The notes under the pieces: model-generated
Databases searched by the model: none
Seen by the model: only the letters and a program-made list of their open reading frames with translations
Told to the model about the DNA's origin: nothing
Part shown: piece after piece, positions 1 to 7,794 of the stretch
Position numbering within the stretch: position 1 is the first letter of the stretch
Layout of the letters: each line of letters starts with the position of its first letter
Assembly (NCBI RefSeq): GCF_022213955.1
Contig: NZ_JAKNTW010000011.1
Span: forward strand, 248,001 to 312,000
Length of the DNA: 64,000 bases
Direction: 5' to 3'
DNA from: Dolomitihabitans soli
Lineage (GTDB): Bacteria; Actinomycetota; Actinomycetes; Streptosporangiales; Streptosporangiaceae
Translations under genes and position numbers: made by a program

Positions 1-1620
1 CGCGACGAGTTCGTGGGCCGCCATGAACAGCACTGCGGAACGCAGCGGACGGTCCAGCACCACGATGAGTCCCGGCCAGGTGGCCGCGGCGAACATCCAG
101 TCCTCACCGGTCGACGTGCGCCCGTCCGGAAGGGCCACGTACGACAGCAGGGAGACGGCGAGCACGACCGCGATGACCGGGCCGCGCCACCGGCCCCACG
201 ATCGCCGGCGGACGACCAGCACGGCCTCCGCGATCAGCACGACCCCGAGCGCCGCGAAGGCGCCGATCTGTGCGAGCGGCGTGTCATAGGAGGGGAGGTA
301 GCGTATGACGGTGGGGAGCGCGAGCCCGAACACGCACACCATGGCGACGAACAGCGTCGTGATCCGCAGGCCCCGCCCCAGTTGCGCCCGCGCCGACTCC
401 TCCACGGGGTCATTCGCCATGGCCCAGCTCACCGCCGGCACGCCGTCCGGCCCGGCGTCGCTCCTCACGGCGTCACCGGCGGGAGCTTCACCCGCAGCGT
501 CGGCGGCGTGCCATTCGAGTCGGACCCGGGTTCCCTCGCCGGCGGCGGAGGTGATCGTGGCCGTGCCGCCGACGCGTTCCATCCTGCCGTGTATGGACTC
601 GCGCATGCCGCGCCGGGTCCCCGGCACGTCGTGCGGCGTGAACCCCCGCCCCTCGTCGGCGACGTCGAGCCGCAGCGCCCGCGCGTCGCCGCTGAGCCGG
701 ACGATCGCGCGGGTGGTGCCCGAGTGGCGGCGCACGTTGGCGAGGGCCTCGCCCGCCGCGTCGGTGATCGCCCTGACGACGCCGAACGGGAGACGCAGCC
801 GGTCGGGGCCGTCGAAGTCCACGCTCAGGTGCGTGACGGCGAGGTCGGCGCGCAGCAGATCGACGAGGTCGGTCTCCTCGGGCGCCCGCCCGCCGAGAGA
901 ACGCAGCCGGCCCAGGTCACGCCGCGCCTGCGGGGCCAGCCAGCCGGCGTCCGAGCGCACCTGCCCCAGGCCCACCATCAGCAGGGTCGTCGCCGCCGTG
1001 TCGTGCAGCGAGTTGACCTGCTCGCGCTCCTCGGCGCGCACGCCCGCGGCCCGCAGCGCCTCCCCACGCGTCCGCAGCGCCTCGTCCGCCAGAGCTTCGG
1101 TCCGTTTCGCCGCACGGTTCATGAAGATCCAGGCCACTCGGCCGAGCGCGGTGCCCGGCAGCACCAGCATCGTTGCCGTGACCAGGCTGGAGTCCACCTC
1201 CCACGCCCCCGCCGCCAGGAGGATCACCACCGCCCCGCCCACGGCAGTGAGCGCGGCCACCCCGCCCACCCTCGGCGAGGTGTGCCACTGATAGGTCATG
1301 CAGGCGAAGGTGACCAGCAGCCGCAGCCACCCCGTGTTCAAGTCCTCCACGGCGCCGGTCCAGAAGACGGTGCCGAACAGCCCGATCATGACGGCCACGT
1401 CGAGGGCGACGAGCGCGCTGCCCCGCCCCGCCCGCAGCCACCACGCGAACCCGCATGTCCAGGCCGCCGCGACGGCGACCACGACCGCGGTGCTCACCAG
1501 ATGCTCGCCCGGCGCCCGGAACGGGGCGATGGCGCAGATGGGCACCAGCGTCGCGAGGCGCACCGCGGAGGCGTACTTGCGGCCGTAACGCTCCAGCAGC
1601 CCCGCGGCTTCCCCTGCCAA
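1..1620 (-). CDS. Tandem sensor histidine kinase (NarL/HPK7 type), C-terminal end outside window
   Basis: The reading frame enters from the window edge and is open to a TTG start at 1620, which has GAGGGG about six bases upstream; the next upstream in-frame stop is at 1636-1638. The N-terminal ~140 residues are hydrophobic membrane segments. A HisKA_3-like stretch follows (SLHDTAATTL, His at about residue 206), then an N box (EALANVRRHSG, ~291) and a G box (DEGRGF, ~322), then GMRESIHGRMERVGG. The frame does not stop after this ATPase domain. From about residue 401 (MANDPVEESARAQLGRGL) it runs into a second multi-pass membrane domain that continues beyond base 1. The family autophosphorylates on His and signals to a LuxR-type response regulator; the regulator is not in view. 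The 5' end abuts an integrase relic, so the start could be secondary. Confidence 0.75.
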   Translation of the reverse strand, partial: MAGEAAGLLERYGRKYASAVRLATLVPICAIAPFRAPGEHLVSTAVVVAVAAAWTCGFAWWLRAGRGSALVALDVAVMIGLFGTVFWTGAVEDLNTGWLRLLVTFACMTYQWHTSPRVGGVAALTAVGGAVVILLAAGAWEVDSSLVTATMLVLPGTALGRVAWIFMNRAAKRTEALADEALRTRGEALRAAGVRAEEREQVNSLHDTAATTLLMVGLGQVRSDAGWLAPQARRDLGRLRSLGGRAPEETDLVDLLRADLAVTHLSVDFDGPDRLRLPFGVVRAITDAAGEALANVRRHSGTTRAIVRLSGDARALRLDVADEGRGFTPHDVPGTRRGMRESIHGRMERVGGTATITSAAGEGTRVRLEWHAADAAGEAPAGDAVRSDAGPDGVPAVSWAMANDPVEESARAQLGRGLRITTLFVAMVCVFGLALPTVIRYLPSYDTPLAQIGAFAALGVVLIAEAVLVVRRRSWGRWRGPVIAVVLAVSLLSYVALPDGRTSTGEDWMFAAATWPGLIVVLDRPLRSAVLFMAAHELVA

Positions 1621-1637
1621 CCGCCGCCCCTCGCCTC

Positions 1638-1965
1638 AGCTACGTTCTCGCCGCCACGCAGCCTAACGTCTCGGCCACCCGGAATGCAGGCGAGGATGGC
1701 CTGCTGTTTCGCGGTTCGACAGGGAGCGTGCTATCCGGCTCGGCCGTCGCCAAGGTCTGGAAGCAAGCCCGAACGTTCGCGCTCACCCCTGACCAGGTCG
1801 CCTCACCGCCGGCCGCCCGGCCGTACGATCTGCGGCACGCGGCGGTCTCCCTCTGGCTGAACGCGGACGTGCACGCGCCTGAGGCGGGCTCGCCGACCCC
1901 CGCGTACGCGAGGCACCGTTGAACGCTTTCCAGATGGCCGTCGAAGGCCGGCTCACTCCCGGCAG
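1638..1965 (+). pseudogene. Tyrosine recombinase (integrase) C-terminal relic
   Basis: The forward frame ending at 1922 encodes a short piece of a phage-type integrase catalytic domain. It has GEDGLLFRGS, then AVAKVWKQAR, then the R-box motif YDLRHAAVSLWLNA. This matches the order and wording of the intact integrase at 55712-57121 (GQLFWGE, RAWKQAR, YDLRHACVSTWLNAG). The N-terminal two thirds and the catalytic Tyr region are missing, so it cannot be active. It lies directly upstream of the sensor kinase and may mark the scar of an old insertion. Confidence 0.7.
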
Positions 1966-2022
1966 CCACTGACCCCTCAACAACCAAGACCGGTCGTTAA
2001 GTTGATATACCGGGCGCTGTGG

Positions 2023-2742
2023 TCATATGGGCTGTCCGATCGGTCGGATGGTCAGGGTGTTGAGGTCGACGCCTGCTGGTTGGTCGAGGGCGAAGCAGAT
2101 GGCCTCGGCGACGGGCTCGGGAGCCAGGGCGAACAAGGGTGCGCTGTCGCCTGGCCAGAAGGGGGTGTCGGTCATGCCGGGATTGATGAGGGTGATACCG
2201 ATGCCGCGGGTGGTGGCGTGCATCCGCAGGTTCTCGGCGAGTCCGGTGACGGCCCACTTGGTGGCCGAGTAGAGGTTGGCGGGGGTGTTCTTCAGCCCGG
2301 CGACGCTTCCGATGAGCACCAGCCGCCCGCCGGTGGCTTCAAGGTGGGGCAGGGCGGCCTTGGCCAGCAGGGCGGGGCCGAGGACGTTGGTGAGGACCAT
2401 GGGCGGCCACAGCGTCGGATCGCCGTCGCTGAGGGTCGCACCTGCGGTGCGCTGGTAGTCGCCGGAGGTGAATCCGGCGTTGGCCACCGCGGCGTGCAGG
2501 GCGCCGAAGCGCTCCACGGTGCGGGTCACGGCGGAATGGGTGGCCTGCCAGTCGGCCGCGTCCGCGATGAGGCCCAGCAGCCGGTCGGGGCGGCCGGCCT
2601 CGTCGAGGAAGGCCTTGAGCTTGGTTTCGTCGCGGCCGGTGACGGCCACGCGGTGGCCGCGGTCGAGGAGCAACCGCGCGGTGTGGGCGCCGATGCCGCT
2701 GGTCCCGCCGGTGATCAGTACGGTCTTGCCGGTCATGGTCAT
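2023..2742 (-). CDS. SDR family NAD(P)-dependent oxidoreductase
   Basis: Classical short-chain dehydrogenase of 239 residues, the usual length. The Rossmann motif TGGTSGIG is at residues 10-17 of [16 protein letters not shown] follows in the VANAG turn, then the catalytic Ser in LIGSVAG and the YSATK pair (Tyr and Lys). All catalytic residues are present. The longer open frame upstream is out-of-frame overlap with the neighbouring gene, so I take the ATG at 2742. Its ATGA overlaps the stop of the truncated SDR just upstream, implying translational coupling. The substrate cannot be told; SDRs of this type often reduce or oxidise secondary alcohols on small lipophilic or sugar-like molecules. 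Confidence 0.85.
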   Translation of the reverse strand: MTMTGKTVLITGGTSGIGAHTARLLLDRGHRVAVTGRDETKLKAFLDEAGRPDRLLGLIADAADWQATHSAVTRTVERFGALHAAVANAGFTSGDYQRTAGATLSDGDPTLWPPMVLTNVLGPALLAKAALPHLEATGGRLVLIGSVAGLKNTPANLYSATKWAVTGLAENLRMHATTRGIGITLINPGMTDTPFWPGDSAPLFALAPEPVAEAICFALDQPAGVDLNTLTIRPIGQPI

Positions 2743-3056
2743 GCTCCCGGGACCTCGGGCGAGTCCGGGTGGAGCACCTGCTCGGGGAGCATGATGCCGG
2801 CCATCGCGACCAGGACGTTGAGATCCGGGTGCTTCGCGGTCACCGTCTCGGACAGCCGGCGGACCGAGGCGTGGCCGGTGACGTCGAACGTCTCGGCGTC
2901 CATCCCGGGGGGCGCCGCGACGATCTCGCCGAGCAGTTCGCGGCGCCGCTCGGCGACGATCACGCGGTTGCCCGCTTGGTGGAGTCGGACGGCCGGGCCG
3001 CGCCCGATGCCGGAGGTGCCACCGGCCACCAGCACGGTGTTTGCGGTGATCTTCAT
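2739..3056 (-). pseudogene. Truncated SDR oxidoreductase (DltE-like N-terminus)
   Basis: Begins as a typical DltE-type short-chain dehydrogenase: [20 protein letters not shown] with the cofactor-binding glycine motif, then a [16 protein letters not shown] segment and [13 protein letters not shown], the position of the family's NAG-like motif. It stops at 105 residues, where the family runs to about 250, so the catalytic Tyr-x-x-x-Lys and the substrate domain are absent. Its last codons (PDSPEVPGA) run straight into the start of the next SDR through an ATGA overlap. The simplest reading is an internal deletion that joined two neighbouring SDR genes. It may still be translated, but it cannot be an SDR enzyme by itself. 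Confidence 0.7.
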
Positions 3057-3086
3057 GATGTGTCGTTCCCTTCTTCGGCGCTGTCG

Positions 3087-4250
3087 TCAGTTCTGTACGG
3101 GCAGTTCGATGCGGACGATGCGGTCGTCGCCGGGGCGGGGGTCGGTGCCGCCCCAAGTGGCCTGGTCGGTGTTGGACGTGACGATCCACAGGGCGCCATC
3201 CGGGGCCACCTCGACGGTGCGGATGCGGCCGTATTCGCCGACGAAGTGCGTGATCGGCTCGCCGGCCGCGCGCGGTCCCTGGACGGGGAGTTGCCAGAGA
3301 CGCTGCCCGCCGAGGGCGCCCATCCACAAGGAGCCGTCGGCGTAGGCGATTCCCGAGGGGGAGGCGTCGTCGGGATGGAGGGTGAAGAGGGGCGGTCGGC
3401 CGGTGTCGCCGGCGACGCCCTCGGTCTCGGGCCAGCCGTAGTCCGTGCCCGGGGTGAGCACGTTCACCTCGTCCCAGGTGCGATGGCCTAGCTCGGAGGC
3501 GTACATGGTGTCGTCGGGGCCGAACGTGATGCCCTGGACGTTACGGTGTCCGCCGGAGTAGATGGCGGTGCCGGACGGATTGTCGGCGGGGATCGTGCCG
3601 TCGGTACGGATCCGCAGGATCTTGCCGTTCAGTGATGCGTCGTCGGCGGCGTTCTCGGGGAGGAACGCGTCGCCGGTGCCGATCCACAGGTTGCCGTCCG
3701 GCCCTATGCGCAACCGGCCGCCGTGGTGCCGATCCGCCGTCTGAATGCCGTCGATCAGCACGCGGGTCTGGGTGAGTGAGCGGTAGTCGGGGGCGATCCG
3801 GAGCGCGACCACGCGGTTGGTGGACGAGCCGGACACGTACGCGAAGACGGTCGGGTCGGAGTCGAACCGCGGCGAGGTGGCGAGGCCGAGCAGCCCGCCC
3901 TCGGCGCTGGTCACGACGCCCGGCACCCTGCCGACGGGCTGGGCCGCGCCACCGTCCGGTGGGATGCGGACGATCTCTCCGGACAGCCGCAAGGAGACCA
4001 ATGCGGAACCGTCCGGGAGGAACGTCAGGCCCCAGGGCGCCTGCAGCCCGGTCACCAACTCCGTGCGTTCCTCCAGCGCCGATGACGACCTACTGATGCT
4101 CGGCGACGCCGTCGCCGGTGAGCTCGGCCGGGTCGCGGCGGCGCCGGACTCGGTGCCGGTCGTCATGCACGCTGCGAGGCTGACAGTCACGGCTCCCGCG
4201 AGCAGGAGCATCGGTACGGATCTTGTGGTCGGCGATCGGTTCATGGCCAC
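3087..4250 (-). CDS. PQQ-dependent sugar dehydrogenase lipoprotein (glucose/sorbosone dehydrogenase family)
   Basis: 387 residues with a signal peptide and lipobox (SLAAC, Cys28), so it is exported and anchored outside the membrane. A low-complexity Ser/Thr/Ala linker follows. The mature part is a six-bladed propeller of the soluble quinoprotein glucose dehydrogenase family. It shows [13 protein letters not shown], then [12 protein letters not shown], and the signature [20 protein letters not shown], which carries the catalytic His. Family members oxidise aldose sugars or related polyols using PQQ and Ca2+. It is divergent from the TetR gene at 4341, and the 90-bp gap holds nested inverted repeats, so TetR control is likely. 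Confidence 0.85.
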   Translation of the reverse strand: MAMNRSPTTRSVPMLLLAGAVTVSLAACMTTGTESGAAATRPSSPATASPSISRSSSALEERTELVTGLQAPWGLTFLPDGSALVSLRLSGEIVRIPPDGGAAQPVGRVPGVVTSAEGGLLGLATSPRFDSDPTVFAYVSGSSTNRVVALRIAPDYRSLTQTRVLIDGIQTADRHHGGRLRIGPDGNLWIGTGDAFLPENAADDASLNGKILRIRTDGTIPADNPSGTAIYSGGHRNVQGITFGPDDTMYASELGHRTWDEVNVLTPGTDYGWPETEGVAGDTGRPPLFTLHPDDASPSGIAYADGSLWMGALGGQRLWQLPVQGPRAAGEPITHFVGEYGRIRTVEVAPDGALWIVTSNTDQATWGGTDPRPGDDRIVRIELPVQN

Positions 4251-4261
4251 CCCCTGACTGG

Positions 4262-4336
4262 TATCGATAGCGACGCTAACGCTAATGAATGATCACTGAT
4301 ATCGCAACTATCGATATCAGTTTTCTGTTAGCATCG
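4262..4336. promoter_or_regulatory. Divergent promoter region with nested operator palindromes
   Basis: Two nested inverted repeats lie between the quinoprotein gene and the TetR gene. The inner one is CTGATATCG (4296-4304) and CGATATCAG (4312-4320), separated by 7 bases. The outer arms are ATCGATAGC-GACGCTAAC on the left and GTTAGCATCGAT on the right. TetR-family dimers bind such palindromes, commonly in the region shared with a divergent target gene. The assignment to this regulator is inferred from position. Confidence 0.6.
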
Positions 4337-4340
4337 ATTC

Positions 4341-5045
4341 GTGAGTGATCGGGAAGAGGTTCGCCAACGCGTCATCGACGCCGCGACCGGGCTGCTCCGC
4401 GACAAGGGCCGCGAAGGAGTGACGACGCGCACCGTCAGCGCGGCGGCCGGCGTGCAGGCACCCACGCTCTACCGCCTCTTCGCCGACATGAACGGGCTGC
4501 TCGAAGCGGTCGCGGCCGATGGATTCGCGCGCTACCTCGCGCAGAAGCACAACCAGACGCTCTCCGATGACCCTGTGGAGGATCTGCGCCGCGGCTGGGA
4601 CACGCACATCGGCTTCGGCCTGGAGAACTCGGCGCACTACCTGCTCATGTACGGCCAGCCCACTCCCGGGTCCCGGAGGCGCACCACCGAGCAGGCGCTG
4701 GAGCGGCTTCGCCTGCTGGTCGAACGCATCGCCGTCGCGGGCCTGCTCTCGGTCGGCGTCGAGACCGCCGTAAGCATGGTGCACGCCGCGGGCGTCGGCC
4801 TCACGCTCAACCTCATCGGGACACCTCCCGAGGAGCGCGATCCCGCCCTCCCCGACCGTCTGCGCGAGGCCATCATCGCGTCGATCACCACGGCGGCCCC
4901 GACCGGCATCCCCCCGAGCGCGGCCCAGCGCGCCGTGGCCCTGAAGGCCGTACTCGGCGAGGTGCCCGACCTGTACAGCCTGGGCGAGCGGGCCTTGCTG
5001 AACGAACTCCTCGACCGCGCCGCGAACCACACCCCAGCCCGCTGA
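4341..5045 (+). CDS. TetR/AcrR family transcriptional regulator
   Basis: 234 residues starting at GTG. The N-terminal helix-turn-helix is canonical: RQRVIDAATGLLRDKGREGVTTRTVSAAAGVQAPTLYRLFADMNGLLEAV (residues ~7-57). The C-terminal ~170 residues are the variable ligand-binding and dimerisation part. There is no convincing ribosome-binding site in front of the GTG, so the transcript may be leaderless. The gene is divergent from the quinoprotein dehydrogenase at 3087-4250 and shares its palindromic intergenic region, making that gene and tetR itself the probable targets. The ligand is unknown. Confidence 0.88.
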   Translation: MSDREEVRQRVIDAATGLLRDKGREGVTTRTVSAAAGVQAPTLYRLFADMNGLLEAVAADGFARYLAQKHNQTLSDDPVEDLRRGWDTHIGFGLENSAHYLLMYGQPTPGSRRRTTEQALERLRLLVERIAVAGLLSVGVETAVSMVHAAGVGLTLNLIGTPPEERDPALPDRLREAIIASITTAAPTGIPPSAAQRAVALKAVLGEVPDLYSLGERALLNELLDRAANHTPAR

Positions 5046-5266
5046 GGTCGCCGACGGATGGGCGTCGACAGTGTGGACGACGAGGCCGCTCCGCCCCGGT
5101 GTAAAAACTCGCAGAGATCGCCATCGCGGACGCGGTCTACGACGCCGCCGGATACTGCATCCACGCAACCCATCACCGCGAGACACCGATCCGATACGCC
5201 GCCACACCAGGCCACCGTTCACCCGATCCCCACGAGCCTTGACATAGGCGCCACCAAGGAGCATTT

Positions 5267-5662
5267 ATGTCCCCCACCTCCACGCTGGTGTTCGTTCACG
5301 GTTTTTGGCACGGCTCCTGGTGCTGGAGTGAAGTCGTCCCCCATGTGGTGGCCGCCAGGCGTCTGGCCGCTGCGGTGGACATGGCGGGGCACGGGCTGTA
5401 CGCCCGCCGTCCTCAGTGGCTCACTAAACAGCCGTACAACCCCGAGGCGATCAGCACAGAGGTTTCGCCCGTGGCGGACGTGAGTCTCGACCATGCGGCC
5501 GAGTTGCTGACTTCGCAGATCAAGCGGATCGGCGGCGGCGAGCCAGTTACGGTGGTCGCCCACAGCGCGGCCGGCCCCGTACTGACGCGAGTGGCCCAGC
5601 GGACGCCAGAGCTGGTTGCGCACGCGGCTAGTGCCTGCCCGCGCACCAAGAGTAGAAAATGA
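5267..5662 (+). pseudogene. Truncated alpha/beta hydrolase
   Basis: N-terminal half of an EstA/salicylate-esterase-like alpha/beta hydrolase. It begins MSPTSTLVFVHGFWHGSWCWSEV with the oxyanion-hole HG motif, then DMAGHGL, then the nucleophile elbow VVAHSAAGPVL (Ser within AHSAAG). The frame ends at 131 residues after APELVAHAASACPR-like sequence, where the family needs about 240-260. The cap and the catalytic Asp and His are missing. The break lies about 150 bp upstream of an att-like repeat at 5810, so an insertion or excision event probably removed the 3' half. Confidence 0.75.
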
Positions 5663-5809
5663 CGACAATTCCCCACTCACTGCCCATAGGAATAGGAAAC
5701 GCCTGTACGGGCACGTCCGCCGGACTACCGCTCCAATGCCGCCGGCTGGCGAGCGGGGCAGCGCCGGCCATGGGAATCCAATACGTGGAGTTCGCTGTGC
5801 TGAAAATCT

Positions 5810-5941
5810 ATTAGAAGCAAGATCATTTAGTGCCGCGCGATGCCGTTTGATGGGAGTTCATGCCGCTTTCCGCGCACATTGCATGTCCGGCAGTGCCGGG
5901 TGCTGACGACGCGTGACGGGGCGTACGAGCACGCACCGAGC
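5810..5941. repeat. att-like repeat, left copy
   Basis: 132 bp that matches 57302-57432 over its whole length with roughly three quarters identity. It starts with ATTAGAAGCAAGATC, identical in both copies, and ends with 29 bases identical in both (5913-5941, including TGACGGGGCGTACGAGCACG). The right copy is attached to the 3' half of a tRNA-Arg gene and lies beside an integrase, so this copy is probably an old attachment-site arm. No tRNA part is present here. Confidence 0.65.
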
Positions 5942-5984
5942 GCGGTCAGCGCAGCGACACTTCCGTAGGCTACGGCTGGAATCT

Positions 5985-6143
5985 TGGTAATCGTGAACAC
6001 AGCGGCGACCTTGATCCACGTCACAGCGGGGGATCTTGGGCAGGGACGGTCGGCGGGTGAAGCGCTGGGGGTTGGCTGCCCGGAACTGGTCGATGGTCGC
6101 GGCGCGTTTGTCCTGGATCATTTGCGCGGTGCCGATATGCATG
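5985..6143 (-). pseudogene. IS3-type transposase (OrfB) C-terminal relic
   Basis: Reverse-strand reading gives IQDKRAATIDQFRAANPQRF, then TRRPSLPKIP, followed after a frameshift by TWIKVA. This is the tail seen in actinobacterial IS3 OrfB proteins, where a spacer such as A-x-PERF-x-x-x-P-x-x-P is followed by AWINKP. The better-preserved tail at 30606-30995 reads AQAAHPERFASGGLPTPPDLPGPAWINKP. Only the last ~50 codons remain. Confidence 0.55.
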
Positions 6144-6212
6144 CGCTAAACCGCCGTTCGCGTGAATGGCGTTCTCGATGAACGATGCGGCGAGTCCACC
6201 GGAGGATGGGGG

Positions 6213-7238
6213 TCAGGGCGCCGGTGCCACCAGCAAGGGCGGGGAGAGATAAGGGAAGCCCGTGCGGAGCGTTCCCGTGGCTGAGTTGGGGTCGAGGCCC
6301 ATCGCGATCGGCGTGTTGAGCACGAGCCCGAACATGACTTCCGGTGTGCAGTCCGTCAGGCTGCGGCCGTTACGCCTGCTGGGAGAGAACTCCGCCGTGG
6401 TTCCGATCTCGTAGCGGAGAATGTCGGGAAAGATCAGGTCGCGAACGTGGCGACCATGGCCAGAGGGGTTCTGGTGGGTGCCCATGGCTCTGACCACGTC
6501 CGCGACCAGCTTTTCTGCGAGCGCCCCGTAGATGGCGCGATCCTCGCGCGGCTGGGTGGTGTTGTATTCGCTGGAGCGTTCGGTGTCGTCCGGATTGAAG
6601 ATGGTGTTGACCAGTGGCTGCGCGCATCGGTTGATCTGGCGCCAGCCGCCGGCGTCGGTGGGCAGGACGCTCGTCCCCCAGAAGCCGATGGAGGTCGTCT
6701 CGAACGCGGTGTCCGGCACCTCGAGCACAATGGCGCTGACGTTGGTGCCGCCGAAGACGTTCTCCGGGTTGTCGCGGTCCCAGCCGTCCAGGTTGAGCGG
6801 GCTGCCGGTGGTGACGGCCGTCACGACGGCCCCGACGACCGAGCCGTCGATGAAGAAGGGATCGCCGGCCAGCCCTGCCCAGACGCGTACTCCATCCTCG
6901 CCGACGATCTCCTCGTCGGTCCGTCCCGTGGCCACGATCACCCCGGTGGCGTCGCGGTTCCGCGCGTCCGGCCCTTCCAGCCTGCGAAGCTCGATCGACT
7001 GCCTGCCATCGGCTTCGCCGGGGCCGAAGGTGGCCCGGTAGGTGATGTCCTCGACCGCGTCGCCATCAGCATCAACCTTGAACTCGTAGAGCGCTTCAGG
7101 ATGGAAGCCGTCAGACCCGGAGAGCGGGTTCACATTGATGACGAAGACGGTTCCCGATGTCCCTCGGAAAAGATAGACATCGCTGATGTCAAGGCGCTTG
7201 TCCTGGCGGGCAAGTGGTGAGTCTAGGTGGTGGGACAT
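6213..7238 (-). CDS. DUF4331 domain-containing protein
   Basis: 341 residues matching the DUF4331 family, which starts with a MSHHLDSP...DISDVYLF pattern and carries VFVINVNPLSG and FHPEALYEFKVDADGDAVEDITYRATFG. GGTNVSAIVLEVPD and the C-terminal RNGRSLTDCTPEVMFGLVLNTPI are also family hallmarks. There is no signal peptide. The biochemical function of the family is unknown; some members are secreted or linked to redox stress. GGGAG lies just ahead of the ATG. It is followed on the opposite side by an anti-sigma-type ATPase gene transcribed in the same direction, with a 15-bp gap, so they are probably co-transcribed with that ATPase gene first. Confidence 0.85.
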   Translation of the reverse strand: MSHHLDSPLARQDKRLDISDVYLFRGTSGTVFVINVNPLSGSDGFHPEALYEFKVDADGDAVEDITYRATFGPGEADGRQSIELRRLEGPDARNRDATGVIVATGRTDEEIVGEDGVRVWAGLAGDPFFIDGSVVGAVVTAVTTGSPLNLDGWDRDNPENVFGGTNVSAIVLEVPDTAFETTSIGFWGTSVLPTDAGGWRQINRCAQPLVNTIFNPDDTERSSEYNTTQPREDRAIYGALAEKLVADVVRAMGTHQNPSGHGRHVRDLIFPDILRYEIGTTAEFSPSRRNGRSLTDCTPEVMFGLVLNTPIAMGLDPNSATGTLRTGFPYLSPPLLVAPAP

Positions 7239-7253
7239 GGAGCTCCCTGGAAG

Positions 7254-7691
7254 CTATTTATTGGTATCACTGGCGCGCGAGAGGATCTGCGTCCACCAGA
7301 TGACCTTGCCGATGCTCGATGGTGCCACCTCGAAGCCCCAATCCTTTGCAAGGCCGTCCACAATAATCAGTCCGCGATATTGCTCATCGTCGTGTGCGGC
7401 TCGGATCAACAGGGGTGGGCGCGGGTCGGGATCAGAGATCTCGAAACGCAGGGTGTCACCGGATAGGTAAATGCAAAAGTGGATGAAGCCCGCTCTTCGT
7501 AGCTCGGGATGCACATGTTTGGCGGCGTTGGTGGCCACCTCGGAGGTGATCAACTTGGCCTCCTCGATGGTTTCCGCATGTACACCCCAGAGCGACAGGA
7601 TGTTTTCCACGGTTCGACGTGCGACGATCGGCTTAAAGCCGTCCAGGTGCCATTCGCAGGACGTGGTCCGTTCCGTTGTTCCCTGGATCAT
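7254..7691 (-). CDS. ATP-binding anti-sigma-factor-type protein (HATPase_c_2)
   Basis: 145 residues with the GHKL ATPase fold of RsbW/SpoIIAB-type regulators, which are abundant in actinomycetes. The N box is VTSEVATNAAKHVHPELRRAG-like (ITSEVATNAAKH). LRFEISDPDPRPP is the G1 box and YRGLIIVDGLAKDWGFE the G2 region (usually GRGL). Such proteins bind a sigma factor or anti-anti-sigma partner and may phosphorylate the latter; no partner gene is adjacent. The gene lies 15 bp upstream of the DUF4331 gene on the same strand. Confidence 0.85.
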   Translation of the reverse strand: MIQGTTERTTSCEWHLDGFKPIVARRTVENILSLWGVHAETIEEAKLITSEVATNAAKHVHPELRRAGFIHFCIYLSGDTLRFEISDPDPRPPLLIRAAHDDEQYRGLIIVDGLAKDWGFEVAPSSIGKVIWWTQILSRASDTNK

Positions 7692-7794
7692 CTATCACCG
7701 CCGAGCTCGGGGCACCCAATCGATTGTTATGGCCACTTCGATGGTAGGGCGATCGATGGCAGTTCTTCCGGTTTCTATCTGCACAGTGATGCGG

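Noticed and set aside
13-1860. Long forward frame of 615 codons
   Set aside because: It lies antisense to the sensor kinase, is full of Arg/His/Pro-rich low-complexity sequence, and has no family motif. The opposite strand has a clear kinase.
2002-3345. Forward frame of 447 codons opposite the SDR genes
   Set aside because: Gly/Val-rich shadow of high-GC coding DNA; the reverse strand has canonical SDR motifs.
5090-5230. Forward piece reading EIAIADAVYDAAGYCIH, like the end of molybdenum hydroxylases
   Set aside because: Too short and with a stop just upstream; similarity is only suggestive.
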